DNA of 64,000 nt from Glutamicibacter halophytocola (lineage in GTDB: Bacteria > Actinomycetota > Actinomycetes > Actinomycetales > Micrococcaceae): NCBI RefSeq assembly GCF_001302565.1, contig NZ_CP012750.1, forward strand, positions 1,736,001 to 1,800,000. The letters are read 5' to 3'. The notes beneath the pieces were generated by a model that worked only from the letters and a program-made list of their open reading frames with translations, was not told where the DNA came from and ran no database searches. This document shows, piece by piece, positions 26,381 to 35,284 of the stretch. The position numbers were made by a program, and so were the translations under genes. Position 1 is the first letter of the stretch, and each line of letters begins with the position of its first letter.

Positions 26381-27664
26381 ATGAAGCTGCTGAAATCTAT
26401 TCCCTTGCTTGGCTGGGTGCTTGTCGCCATCGTCCTGGGCATCCTGCTGGGCCCGGTAATGCCGGTATGGCTGGGAAGCTTGTTCCTGACCTACAATTCG
26501 ATTTTCTCGGGTTTCCTGGGCTTCGTGGTTCCGCTGATCATTTTCGGCCTCGTTGCGCCGGCCATTGCTGAACTCGGCAAAGGGGCAGGGAAGTGGCTTG
26601 GCATCACTGCGGCGATCGCCTATGGATCCACGCTGTGCGCCGGACTCCTTGCCTATTTCGTGAGCCGTTGGGTATTTACCCAGTCGCTGTCCGGCGGCGG
26701 GCTCGAAGCCATCGGCGAGGGATCGGGCTCAGGTTTCGAGCCCTTCGTCTCCGTTGCCAAGAGCGCGGGGGACTCGGCGACCGAAATCGTCTTGCCACCT
26801 GCCTTGGATGTCATGACCGCACTGGTCTTGGCTTTCATCCTTGGCCTGGGCATGACCGCCTTCCGCTCGAAGGTGCTCTTCCGTGGCGTGGTTGAATTCC
26901 GCACCATCATCGAAATGGTGATTCGCCGCATCGTTGTTCCAGCTCTGCCATTGTTCATTTTCGGCATCTTCCTGGACCTTTCAGCCAGCGGCAGCGCGAT
27001 CACCGTCGTCTCGAAGTTCTTGCTCGTCGCAGTGGTCTCCCTGGCCCTGACCCTCGTAGTGCTGCTGATCCAGTACTCGATTGCCGGCGCAATGAACAAG
27101 CGCAATCCTTTGGCAGCTTTGTGGGGCATGCGCGATGCCTACTTCACCGCGCTGGGCACCTCGTCGTCGGCAGCGACCATTCCGGTCACGCTGGCCTCGG
27201 CGAAAAAGAACGGCGTATCCGATGCCGTAGCCGGGTTCGTCATTCCACTGTGCGCCACCATCCACCTTTCGGGTTCGATGGTGAAGATTACCTGCTTCTC
27301 CATCGCGGTTCTCCTGCTCACCGGCGGCGACGTCAACTTCGGAGCCTACTTCCCGTTCATCTTGATGCTCGGCGTCATGATGATTGCCGCCCCTGGCGTT
27401 CCTGGCGGCGCGATTGCCGCCGCCGCGGGCCTGCTGGGACAGATGCTCGGCTTCGGCGAAGTGGAAGTCGGCCTGATGTTCGCCGCCTACATTGCCCTCG
27501 ATAGCTTCGGCACCGCAACCAACGTGACCGGTGATGGCGCCGTAGCGATGATCATGCAGAAACTGACCAAGGGCAAGCTCGGGGCACAGCCGCAAAGCGA
27601 CGAAGATGAAATCGTTGAACTGGCTGATGGCAGCCAGAACAAAGCTCATCAGCTAGGCGAGTAG
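26381..27664 (+). CDS. Dicarboxylate/amino acid:cation symporter
   Basis: A 427-residue transporter of the DAACS (glutamate/aspartate/dicarboxylate) family with eight helices and two re-entrant loops. The serine-rich motif is ALGTSSSAATIPVTL; the TM7 region has ATIHLSGSMVKI in place of NMDGT, a variant of the cation site; the second loop is APGVPGGAIAAAAG. The C-terminal motif DSFGTATNVTGDGAVAMI holds substrate residues. AAGGACC precedes the ATG. It is a single gene closed by a strong terminator. Confidence 0.9.
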   Translation: MKLLKSIPLLGWVLVAIVLGILLGPVMPVWLGSLFLTYNSIFSGFLGFVVPLIIFGLVAPAIAELGKGAGKWLGITAAIAYGSTLCAGLLAYFVSRWVFTQSLSGGGLEAIGEGSGSGFEPFVSVAKSAGDSATEIVLPPALDVMTALVLAFILGLGMTAFRSKVLFRGVVEFRTIIEMVIRRIVVPALPLFIFGIFLDLSASGSAITVVSKFLLVAVVSLALTLVVLLIQYSIAGAMNKRNPLAALWGMRDAYFTALGTSSSAATIPVTLASAKKNGVSDAVAGFVIPLCATIHLSGSMVKITCFSIAVLLLTGGDVNFGAYFPFILMLGVMMIAAPGVPGGAIAAAAGLLGQMLGFGEVEVGLMFAAYIALDSFGTATNVTGDGAVAMIMQKLTKGKLGAQPQSDEDEIVELADGSQNKAHQLGE

Positions 27665-27677
27665 CGCTGGCAAAGCA

Positions 27678-27717
27678 ATGGCCGATGTTCGCACCATTAG
27701 GTGCGAACATCGGCCAT
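27678..27717. terminator. Terminator hairpin between convergent genes
   Basis: The near-perfect 18-bp stem AATGGCCGATGTTCGCACC and complement, with an ATTA loop, lies between the symporter and cysE stops. Confidence 0.8.
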
Positions 27718-27739
27718 TACTTGTTTGCCTGCTGTGGGG

Positions 27740-28324
27740 CTAGATCCACATCGCTGGATCGATGTACTCTGCCGGGTCAACCGCGGGCTTGCGCTCCTCG
27801 GGAGTGCGCGGGCGGTTCCGCGCAGGGATTCCGGTGACGATCGAGCCTTCTGGCGCATCCTTGACCACTACGGCATTGGCGCCGATTGCAGAATCGGCTC
27901 CAATCACGATGGGGCCGAGCACCTTGGCGCCAGCGCCGATGACAACGCGGTCGCCAATGGTCGGGTGGCGCTTGACCTTGGCCAGGGATCGGCCGCCGAG
28001 GGTGACGCCGTGGTAAATCATGACATCCTCGCCAATTTCAGCGGTCTCGCCGATGACGATGCCCATGCCGTGGTCGATGAAGAAGCGGCGGCCAATGGTG
28101 GCACCTGGGTGGATCTCGATTCCGGTGAGCGCACGGGTCGCCTGGGACAGCAAGCGCGCCGGCCACCTCAGGGACGGGTTTTGCCACATCTTGTGGGCCA
28201 GCCGATGCATCCAGATGGCGTGCAACCCTGAATACACGAAAAAGTTTTCGGTATCACTGCGCGCCGCAGGATCATGCTGTCGAGCTGTGGCCAGGTCTTC
28301 ACGCAGCCGGGAGAAAAAACTCAT
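27740..28324 (-). CDS. cysE: Serine O-acetyltransferase
   Basis: Makes O-acetylserine from serine and acetyl-CoA, the first step of cysteine synthesis. The 194-residue short (EpsC-like) form has left-handed beta-helix hexapeptide repeats: [39 protein letters not shown] (catalytic His and Asp) and [19 protein letters not shown]. The C-terminal tail ends DPAMWI; the terminal Ile is what docks into CysK in the cysteine synthase complex. cysK lies 143 bases upstream on the same strand. Confidence 0.96.
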   Translation of the reverse strand: MSFFSRLREDLATARQHDPAARSDTENFFVYSGLHAIWMHRLAHKMWQNPSLRWPARLLSQATRALTGIEIHPGATIGRRFFIDHGMGIVIGETAEIGEDVMIYHGVTLGGRSLAKVKRHPTIGDRVVIGAGAKVLGPIVIGADSAIGANAVVVKDAPEGSIVTGIPARNRPRTPEERKPAVDPAEYIDPAMWI

Positions 28325-28381
28325 GGAAACTACCTTAGGGGTTGCGGTTCGCTGCGCTGGAATCCGAAGACGTCACACAGC

Positions 28382-28446
28382 AAATCGGCACGAGCCGCAC
28401 CGATTTAGGTCTCTCATTAGACCCAACGGTGGCTCGCGCCGATTTA
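28382..28446 (-). terminator. Nested hairpin between cysK and cysE
   Basis: The outer stem AAATCGGCACGAGCC / GGCTCGCGCCGATTT (14 of 15 paired) encloses inner repeats (AGGTCT/AGACC and ACCGAT/ACGGT). It starts about 20 bases after the cysK stop. It may terminate cysK or set a lower cysE level by partial read-through. Confidence 0.65.
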
Positions 28447-28467
28447 TTCTAGTTTGCCGAAACTTAT

Positions 28468-29403
28468 TTAGCCGCGGATGTCATCAAACAGCAGGGTGGA
28501 AATGTAGCGCTCACCGAAGTCGGGAATGATGGCAACAATTTGCTTGCCTGCGTATTCTTCGCGAGCAGCAATCTGCAGTGCGCCCCATACGGCCGCACCA
28601 GCGGAGATGCCGCCGAGGATGCCTTCCTTGACGCCCAGCGCGCGGGCGGTGGCAACCGAGTCCTCGATGCTGGCATCAAGAACTTCGTCGTACAGTTCGG
28701 TGTCCAGGACCTCTGGGATGAAGTTCGCGCCCAGGCCCTGGATCTTGTGCGGGCCTGGCTTGCCGCCGTTGAGGATAGGGGAATCCTTGGGCTCCACAGC
28801 AACAATCTTCAAATCCGGGTTCTTTTCCTTCAGGAAGCGTCCGGCACCGGTGATGGTGCCACCGGTACCGATGCCTGCGACGAGGACGTCGATCTTGCCT
28901 TCGGTATCGTCCCAGATTTCTGGGCCGGTGGTGTCCGAGTGGATCTGCGGGTTGGCGGTGTTGGCGAACTGCTGTGCCCAAACGGCGTTGTCAGAAGTTG
29001 CAACGATTTCCTTGGCCTTCTCCACTGCACCGCGCATGCCGTCGGCACCCGGGGTGAGCACGATCTCTGCGCCGAAGGCACGCAGCATGACCCGGCGCTC
29101 GGTGGACATGGTCTCTGGCATGGTCAGGATGACCTTGTAGCCACGGGCGGCGCCGACCATGGCAAGGGCGATACCGGTGTTGCCGGAAGTGCCTTCAACG
29201 ATGGTTCCGCCTGGCTTCAGTGCACCGGACTTCTCGGCGGCGTCAACGATGGCTACACCGATGCGGTCCTTGACGGAATTGGCTGGGTTGTAGAATTCCA
29301 GCTTCACGGCGATGTTGCCGGCCAGGCCCTCATCAAGTCGGTTCAGCTTCACCAGCGGGGTGCGGCCGATAACTTCGGTGACGTTGTTGTAGATTTTGCC
29401 CAT
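28468..29403 (-). CDS. cysK: Cysteine synthase A (O-acetylserine sulfhydrylase)
   Basis: A PLP enzyme that joins O-acetylserine and sulfide to make cysteine. The 311-residue protein has the PLP-lysine motif NSVKDRIG (residues 42-49), the substrate loop EGTSGNTGIALA, the phosphate-binding glycine loop GIGTGGTITGAGRFLKE and GISAGAAVWGAL near the C-terminus. It is upstream of cysE with a structured spacer. Confidence 0.97.
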   Translation of the reverse strand: MGKIYNNVTEVIGRTPLVKLNRLDEGLAGNIAVKLEFYNPANSVKDRIGVAIVDAAEKSGALKPGGTIVEGTSGNTGIALAMVGAARGYKVILTMPETMSTERRVMLRAFGAEIVLTPGADGMRGAVEKAKEIVATSDNAVWAQQFANTANPQIHSDTTGPEIWDDTEGKIDVLVAGIGTGGTITGAGRFLKEKNPDLKIVAVEPKDSPILNGGKPGPHKIQGLGANFIPEVLDTELYDEVLDASIEDSVATARALGVKEGILGGISAGAAVWGALQIAAREEYAGKQIVAIIPDFGERYISTLLFDDIRG

Positions 29404-29530
29404 CTTCTATGCAGTCCTTACGTGACTCATTGCGGCCGCGATTGCTGGCGGCGAGTTACTTGCAGATGCCGGCTCAATAGCGCGGACACCTTGGAGGTTC
29501 ATATCCAACCCTAGTAGTCGATTCGTCAAG

Positions 29531-30133
29531 CTAGGCTTCATTTAGCCATTGAGCGTAATATTTCCTGACCTTTGCGAGTTTCGGGTCAATAATCACGCGG
29601 CAATATCCGACATCTTGGTTCGCAGAGTAATAATCCTGGTGTATTTGCTCTGCCGGGTAGAAATCTTTGGACTCTTCTATGGTAGTGACGATCGGATTAG
29701 TGTAAAAGGACGCAAACTTGTCCTTCGCCGCAATGAATTGCTCGCGCTGCTGATCATCGAGTGGGAACATCGCCGAACGATATTGGGTGCCCACGTCGTA
29801 GCCCTGGCGATTGAGCGTAGTTGGGTCGTGAACGGTGAAGAACATGTCCAAGATGACTTCAGCGGGCACGATCTGTGGATCAAAGATGACGGCAACGCCC
29901 TCGGCGTGGCCGGTGGTTCCGGAGCAGACCTGTCGATAGTCCGGATTGCTGGTGTGCCCGCCGATGTATCCGGAGATGACGGCATGGACGCCACGCGTGC
30001 GCTGGTAAACCGCATCCAGGCACCAGAAGCAACCGCCGGCCAGGACGAAGGTCGTCAGTTTGGTGTCTTCGAGCTGCAGTGACGGACTGAAATGATGGGG
30101 TGATTGAAGGCTGAGAATACTCACATAGTTCAT
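29531..30133 (-). CDS. msrA: Peptide-methionine (S)-S-oxide reductase
   Basis: Repairs oxidised methionine. The catalytic motif is GGCFWCLDAVYQ at residues 33-44, with YIGGHTSNPDYRQVCSGTTGHAE and VHDPTTLNRQGYDVGTQYRSA as further MsrA hallmarks. No recycling cysteine is evident at the C-terminus, although C178 is present. The frame is open to 30613, but that part overlaps the divergent NIF3 gene; the chosen ATG gives 200 residues. The first 24 residues are extra relative to minimal MsrA. Confidence 0.92.
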   Translation of the reverse strand: MNYVSILSLQSPHHFSPSLQLEDTKLTTFVLAGGCFWCLDAVYQRTRGVHAVISGYIGGHTSNPDYRQVCSGTTGHAEGVAVIFDPQIVPAEVILDMFFTVHDPTTLNRQGYDVGTQYRSAMFPLDDQQREQFIAAKDKFASFYTNPIVTTIEESKDFYPAEQIHQDYYSANQDVGYCRVIIDPKLAKVRKYYAQWLNEA

Positions 30134-30190
30134 AACGATGCGGCGTTGCATTCTGTTCCAACCCTGTTGGCAACGCGTAGGGTTGTTGAT

Positions 30191-31144
30191 ATGCAGAGCA
30201 AGGCAAATAACTCGCAAGAACCGGGGAAGAAGAATCAAAACCCGGACGCTGCTGCGCTTAAGCCCGTTACCGATGAAGAAGTGATGCAGTCCGAGGAATC
30301 CGCTCCCTTGGCGCCAACTACTTTGGGTAATGTCCTTGAAGCAGTGGAAGAGCTTTGGCCACATTCCCTGGCCGAGGACTGGGACGCCGTAGGACTGGTA
30401 ACCGGTCGTACCGGCCAGCGGGTCTCGAAGGTCGTCATGGCAGTGGACCCAACGCTGGAAGTGATTGAAGATGCGATCGAGCGTGGGGCCGATCTGCTGA
30501 TTACTCACCACCCGCTGCTCCTGCGTGGTGTGACCCAGGTGGCAGGCACGAGCTTCAAGGGTGAAGCTATACATCGGCTCATCGAAACTGGGACCGCATT
30601 GCTGACGGCGCACACAAATGCCGATAGCGCCATTGGGGGAGTAAACGACGCGCTGGCCGATGCCTTTGGGCTTAAGGATTGCGTGCCGCTGGTCGATTCG
30701 AAGGACGGCCTGCCTGAAGAAGGCCTGGGCCGTGTCGGCTTCTTGGAGAAGCCGATGAAGCTCGAGGATTTCGCGGAACGTGTTTACACGGTGCTGCCGG
30801 CTGTGGCCGGGGGTGTGCGAGTCGCCGGAGACCGTACCGGGATTATTCGAAAAGTCGCGCTCTGCGGCGGCGCCGGCGATTCGCTCTTTGATGCAGTGCG
30901 TTCACACCAGGCCGACGTATACGTCACTGCAGATTTGCGCCACCACCCGGCGAGCGAAGCACGCGAAGCAGCCAATGGCGGGTTCCCGTACCTCATCGAT
31001 GTATCGCACTTTGCCTCCGAGTGGGTGTGGCTCTCGGCGGGAGCCCGCGCTCTGGGGAACGTGCTCAATGATCTGGGGCATGCCGTCGAGATTGAAATTT
31101 CGCAGGTCAATAGCGATCCATGGGACTTTGTCCTGACTCCATAG
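30191..31144 (+). CDS. NIF3/DUF34 family dinuclear metal protein
   Basis: A 317-residue protein of the NIF3-like (GTP cyclohydrolase I type 2) family: GNVLEAVEELWPHSLAEDWD, then the metal-binding THHPLLLRGV and TAHTNADSAIGGVNDALAD, and near the end ADLRHHPASEA and DVSHFASEW. Members form hexamers with two metals per subunit; the physiological role is unsettled. The first 45 residues are a polar extension. The start at ATG 30191 is uncertain. A terminator follows. Confidence 0.92.
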   Translation: MQSKANNSQEPGKKNQNPDAAALKPVTDEEVMQSEESAPLAPTTLGNVLEAVEELWPHSLAEDWDAVGLVTGRTGQRVSKVVMAVDPTLEVIEDAIERGADLLITHHPLLLRGVTQVAGTSFKGEAIHRLIETGTALLTAHTNADSAIGGVNDALADAFGLKDCVPLVDSKDGLPEEGLGRVGFLEKPMKLEDFAERVYTVLPAVAGGVRVAGDRTGIIRKVALCGGAGDSLFDAVRSHQADVYVTADLRHHPASEAREAANGGFPYLIDVSHFASEWVWLSAGARALGNVLNDLGHAVEIEISQVNSDPWDFVLTP

Positions 31145-31228
31145 CTGGGCATAAAAGCGGACAACTTGATTCTCTGGCTGCTCCTCATGAGCAACGGCTT
31201 GAGATCGCCGCGAGCAATGCTTTTGGAT

Positions 31229-31262
31229 ACCCTCCTGGATTCACTTCCGGGAGGGTTTCTTT
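31229..31262 (+). terminator. Intrinsic terminator of the NIF3 gene
   Basis: Stem ACCCTCCtGG / CCgGGAGGGT with an ATTCACTT loop, followed by a T-rich run. Confidence 0.82.
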
Positions 31263-31415
31263 GCGCTCGACGAGTTCGCGGTTAAGGGATCCCAGTTCAT
31301 TACTTGAAAGTCATAGCTTCTATAACCTTTCTGCAACGATTTGAATATTGATGCGTAAACTGTCGAAACCTTGTGATTAGCTGGAAGCCTACGATTGACT
31401 TTCTATGGGGGAAAA

Positions 31416-31568
31416 TTGAACGAGGCAGGATCCGATTTTGGGCGTGCTGCTATGGGAGGATTTCAGGGCTTCTGCCCGGAATGCGGAGCGGTAAGTACCA
31501 TTTTTGACAGTGAATCACAGGCGGAAGACTTCGAATACTCGCATCGTGCAAAGCATGAGAACGATTAG
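31416..31568 (+). CDS. 50-residue putative zinc-finger microprotein
   Basis: A short frame starting at TTG 31416 behind a GGGGG run encodes 50 residues. It has C-P-E-C at residues 20-23 and two late histidines (SHRAKHEND), so a C2H2-type arrangement with about 19 residues between Cys and His pairs is plausible. An internal ATG (residue 13) is an alternative start. It is too small for usual size cut-offs. The Cys/His pattern and acidic middle (DSESQAEDFEYS) look like a real protein rather than chance. It stands alone; no function can be given. Confidence 0.6.
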   Translation: MNEAGSDFGRAAMGGFQGFCPECGAVSTIFDSESQAEDFEYSHRAKHEND

Positions 31569-31728
31569 CCTGGTTTGACTGACCGGCATTGCGTGCCAGA
31601 CGCCAAGGCATCGGCGGATCAACCCCTGGTTGACTGCCCGGCGATAGCGATCGATTGGTTGTACCGGTCGCAGCACTAATGCCGTGGCATCATTAGCCAC
31701 TAGACGGACTACTTGGTTGGGCAGGGAC

Positions 31729-32127
31729 ATGCTGCATCATTTGGAAATCTGGGTCGACGATTTAGCAACTAGTACGGCATCGCTGGGCTGGCTGCTGACG
31801 CGACTTGGCTATCGCATCCAATCCCAATGGGACAACGGCATAAGCTATCAGCACGGCAGCCATTACATCGTTTTGGAATCCGGGCCGGATGTCCGGCATG
31901 AACTTCATGATCGGCGCTTGCCGGGGTTGAACCACTTGGCTTTTAGCCTGCCGAGCGCACAGCTCGTTGAAACTGTTGCAGCTGATGCCCTGACCCATGG
32001 ATTCACCATGATGTTTGCGGATAAGCATCCGCATGCCGGCGGCCCCGATCACTACGCGGCCTATTTAGAGGATCAAGCCGGCTTCGAAGTGGAACTAGTC
32101 GCAGCACCGGCCCCAGGGGAAAACTAG
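31729..32127 (+). CDS. VOC (glyoxalase/dioxygenase superfamily) protein
   Basis: A 132-residue protein with paired beta-alpha-beta-beta-beta modules: LHHLEIWVDDLATSTASLGW starts the first, LPGLNHLAFSLPSAQLVETV the second, ending YAAYLEDQAGFEVELVA. Metal ligands in the usual places are His (LHHLEIW), His (LNHLAF) and Glu (GFEVELV). The reaction could be isomerase, dioxygenase or drug binding and is not predictable. GGCAGGGAC precedes ATG 31729. Confidence 0.85.
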   Translation: MLHHLEIWVDDLATSTASLGWLLTRLGYRIQSQWDNGISYQHGSHYIVLESGPDVRHELHDRRLPGLNHLAFSLPSAQLVETVAADALTHGFTMMFADKHPHAGGPDHYAAYLEDQAGFEVELVAAPAPGEN

Positions 32128-32170
32128 AAGGCCTAGCGGAATCTCCCGGAAGCGGCCAGAGTCTGCTGGG

Positions 32171-32950
32171 CTATTTGGCGGTGGTGAACTGGTGGTCCTC
32201 GGGCAGCAAGATGTTCAGCGCTCGTCCCTTCTTGTCCTCAACGAGGGACGCCTCCCACCTGGATCTAATCAGCTGGACCAGCTCATCAGCAGTCGCCGGC
32301 TCGGTCTCTTGCTGAACCAGGAACCGGGCAACTTCGCCGCGGGTGTGCTTGGCAAAATGGGAAACGACTTTCGGCACGCCGTTGCGCAACTGGAAAACAT
32401 TAATGGCAATGCTGTTGCCGTTACTTGGCTTGTAGGCTGCGGCATAAGTGCTGGAGCGGGCATCAATGACCAGCTGGTCTGCAGCGGCTTCATCCAGAAT
32501 CGCGGCGAGCCGCTTTTTCCACCAGCTGGCGAGCTTGCCCAGGGGCTCCAATTTCACGGACATGGACAGCCGATATGGGGGAATGCGGTCGGCAAAGCGC
32601 ACCGCACCCCATAGCGCGGAAATCACGACGATGCTCTGATCAGCGCGCCGTTGCGCTTCAGGGCTGAGCGTCGAATAGCCCAGCGCTTCGAAGAGCACGC
32701 CGGAATAGATGTCGTGGGCCTTGGCGGCAGGTTCTATGTGCAAATTGATATTGCGGGCGACTTCGTTCGCCAAGGAAGCGCCAACACCCAAGACGTCCAT
32801 GGCATCCGCCCGGCCTGAAACCTCTGCCAAGGCTCCGAGCACTTGATGGCGATCATCGCTCAGTTCAGGAAACGAGAGGTCGGCAAGGTCGAACGGGGAA
32901 CCTTCAGCATGAGCGGTTTTACCTTCTGAAGGTGGCAACAAAATAAGCAC
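32171..32950 (-). CDS. yaaA: Peroxide stress protein YaaA
   Basis: A 259-residue DUF328/UPF0246 protein. The N-terminal ILLPPSEGK is diagnostic, followed by ALWGAVRFADRIPPYRLSM and VSHFAKHTRGEVARFL near the end. E. coli YaaA lowers free iron under H2O2 stress and binds DNA. GTG 32950 gives the canonical start; the frame is open upstream to 33217, but that stretch overlaps rnpB. It is divergent from rnpB. Confidence 0.9.
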   Translation of the reverse strand: MLILLPPSEGKTAHAEGSPFDLADLSFPELSDDRHQVLGALAEVSGRADAMDVLGVGASLANEVARNINLHIEPAAKAHDIYSGVLFEALGYSTLSPEAQRRADQSIVVISALWGAVRFADRIPPYRLSMSVKLEPLGKLASWWKKRLAAILDEAAADQLVIDARSSTYAAAYKPSNGNSIAINVFQLRNGVPKVVSHFAKHTRGEVARFLVQQETEPATADELVQLIRSRWEASLVEDKKGRALNILLPEDHQFTTAK

Positions 32951-33103
32951 GCCTTCCAGCTTATCCGAGGACAGCGAGGATTCCCGGTTGATGAATAAGG
33001 GCACGACCTGACCCTTTGGCCAGGCGGCATTTGGCTTCGCCTGTGTCGAAGGGCTCGCAGCTGCTGTTAGCTGGGGCGAACTGCCGGGGCTAGAATGGTT
33101 AAC

Positions 33104-33460
33104 GAATGGGATGGCCAGACGGTCGCGTGGCAAGTTATTGCCCCGAGGAACGTCCGGGCTCCACAGAACAGGGTGGTGGGTAACGCCCACTCGGGGCAAC
33201 CCGCAGGCTAGTGCCACAGAAAATAGACCGCCAGGCTTCCTGGTAAGGGTGAAACGGTGGTGTAAGAGACCACCAGCGTTCCGGGTGACCGGAATGGCTC
33301 GGTAAACCCCACTCGGAGCAAGGTCAGACAGACTGCGTTATGAGGGCTGTTCGCCCCATGCAGTCGGGTGGACCGCTAGAGGCTGCCGGCAACGGCAGTC
33401 GTAGATAGATGACCGTCCCGCTTCGGCGCGACAAAACCCGGCGTATCGGCCATCCCATTC
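33104..33460 (+). ncRNA. rnpB: RNase P RNA, class A
   Basis: The catalytic RNA of tRNA 5' processing. The universal 5' core GAGGAACGTCCGGGCTCCAC is at 33149 onwards, AGGGTGAAACGGTGGTGTAAGAGACCACC follows in the middle as two conserved blocks, and the 3' strand contains the core complement near ACAAAACCC. P1 is formed by GAATGGGATGGCC (33104-33116) and GGCCATCCCATTC (33448-33460), which sets both ends. A -10 box TAGAAT at 33091-33096 is placed correctly for a start at 33104. Some long ORF calls run through this RNA and should be ignored. Confidence 0.95.
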
Positions 33461-33659
33461 ATTCCCTCCAGCCTTTCTGGTGAGAAGTTTCACAGTGACT
33501 CGTGCCCTGAATTTTTCTTCGCCGTTTAGAATGGAAGGCGTACTTAGTACTTGCGAGGATGATCCTGTAGACCTCGTACCACCGCAAAAGCAATGGTGCT
33601 TCCCACGGTGCCAACCGACTTTATGGATCTGCGAGTCGGCTGAATTGGAAGGATTTTCT

Positions 33660-35117
33660 GTGACCCAGCAGTCTGTCGTTGCCCAGCAAGAATGGAGCGG
33701 GCGCGAAGAGCTCGCCGAGGCCATGATTCCACTGATCGGACGCCTGTACCGCAAGAACAATGTGGTGCCCTCCGTATATGGCCGCAAGCTGATCAACCAG
33801 TCCGCCATCGACATCATCAAGGCGCACCGCGTAGTACGCCGCATTGATGGCGAAGAGCTAAGCCTGAAGGCAACCAAAGCAATCCTCGACGAGATCGAGA
33901 CGCTGAATGTTGGATCGGTATCCGTTGACCTTGGCCGTTTAAACAAGAAGTTCAAGGAATCCGGCTCTGTTGACCTGAACGCATTCCTGAGCAACGAACT
34001 TGGCGACAAAGTTGGCCAGTCGGGTGCTACTGATGCAGAACCAAAGGACGTCGTCCTCTACGGCTTTGGCCGCATTGGCCGCCTGCTCGCCCGCATCCTC
34101 ATCGAACGCGGCGGCTACGGCCTGCGCCTTCGCGCCATCGTGGTCCGCAAGGGCTCGGACGATGACATCGTCAAGCGCGCTTCGCTGCTGCGCCGCGACT
34201 CGGTCCACGGCCGCTTCGAAGGATCGATCACCGTCGACGAGGAGAACAACACCATCCTCGCCAACGGCACCTTGATCAAGGTCATCTACTCGAATGACCC
34301 GACCACCGTCGACTACACCGCGCACGGCATCGACAACGCCATCGTCGTCGACAACACCGGCCGCTGGCGCGATGAGGCCGGCCTGTCCCAGCACCTGCAG
34401 GCCAAGGGCGTTGCCCGCGTTCTGCTGACCGCACCGGGCAAGGGCGACTTGAAGAACATCGTTCACGGCATCAACGATTCCTGGATCACCGCCGAGGACA
34501 AGATCGTTACCGCTGCCTCGTGCACCACCAACGCGATCACCCCAGTGCTCAAGGCGCTGAACGACAAGTTCGGCGTGAGCCATGGACACGTCGAGACCGT
34601 TCACTCGTTCACCAACGACCAGAACCTGATCGACAACTTCCACAAGGGCGAACGCCGCGGCCGCGCCGCCGCGCTGAACATGGTGATCACCGAAACCGGT
34701 GCTGCCAAGGCCGTGGCCAAGGCCCTGCCAGAGTTCGAAGGCAAGCTGACCGGCAACGCCATCCGCGTACCAACCCCGGATGTCTCCATGGCGATCTTGA
34801 ACCTGAACCTGGAGAGCGAAACCACCAAGGAAGAGCTGAACGCCTACCTTCGCGAGACTTCGCTGACCTCGAACCTGCACAAGCAGATCGACTACATCGA
34901 CTCTCCCGAGGTGGTTTCCACCGACTTCGTCGGCTCGCGCCGTGCCGGCATCGTCGACGGCCTGGCTACCATCGTCTCGGGCAAGAACGCTGTTGTCTAC
35001 GTTTGGTACGACAACGAGTTCGGCTACTCCTGCCAGGTGGTGCGCGTGATCGAAACGATCGCCGGCACCCATCCGGTAGCAGTTCCAGCCCTGAAGGCTG
35101 AAGCAGTCACCGCCTAA
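33660..35117 (+). CDS. Glyceraldehyde-3-phosphate dehydrogenase, long (GapX/Gap2-like) form
   Basis: A 485-residue GAPDH about 150 residues longer than the glycolytic enzyme, with an extra helical N-terminal domain (residues 1-125) before the Rossmann motif YGFGRIGRLLARIL. The catalytic cysteine is in AASCTTNAITPVLKAL and the partner His in VHSFTNDQNLID; VWYDNEFGYSCQVVR closes the domain. Long forms occur in Actinobacteria (for instance C. glutamicum GapX) besides the usual GapA, and may serve NADP-dependent or gluconeogenic flux. GTG 33660 follows GGAAGGA; longer readings are unsupported. Confidence 0.93.
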   Translation: MTQQSVVAQQEWSGREELAEAMIPLIGRLYRKNNVVPSVYGRKLINQSAIDIIKAHRVVRRIDGEELSLKATKAILDEIETLNVGSVSVDLGRLNKKFKESGSVDLNAFLSNELGDKVGQSGATDAEPKDVVLYGFGRIGRLLARILIERGGYGLRLRAIVVRKGSDDDIVKRASLLRRDSVHGRFEGSITVDEENNTILANGTLIKVIYSNDPTTVDYTAHGIDNAIVVDNTGRWRDEAGLSQHLQAKGVARVLLTAPGKGDLKNIVHGINDSWITAEDKIVTAASCTTNAITPVLKALNDKFGVSHGHVETVHSFTNDQNLIDNFHKGERRGRAAALNMVITETGAAKAVAKALPEFEGKLTGNAIRVPTPDVSMAILNLNLESETTKEELNAYLRETSLTSNLHKQIDYIDSPEVVSTDFVGSRRAGIVDGLATIVSGKNAVVYVWYDNEFGYSCQVVRVIETIAGTHPVAVPALKAEAVTA

Positions 35118-35133
35118 GGCCGTATCGCCAAAA

Positions 35134-35186
35134 CTTCGGGACCATGCCCGCGCACAGTGCGCAGGTGCATGGTCCCGAAGCCTTTT
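35134..35186 (+). terminator. Intrinsic terminator of the GAPDH gene
   Basis: A perfect 14-bp stem CTTCGGGACCATGC / GCATGGTCCCGAAG with a short T run after it. Confidence 0.88.
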
Positions 35187-35284
35187 AACCAGCTATGGCT
35201 TCCTTGCGGCAAGATCCCGCCGGCACTGCGAAGAGCTCCTGGCTGTTACGCTCTGTACCAGGGACCATGGCGGAAGGCAGGCAG

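Noticed and set aside
32951..33217. N-terminal extension of yaaA
   Set aside because: It would run into RNase P RNA, and the family start ILLPPSEGK is at the chosen GTG.
33111..33305. Short open frame inside rnpB
   Set aside because: The sequence is explained by the conserved RNase P RNA core.
33939..35072. A 377-codon open frame antisense to the GAPDH gene
   Set aside because: Complement of a strongly conserved coding frame; Val/Gly/Asp-rich as expected for a shadow.
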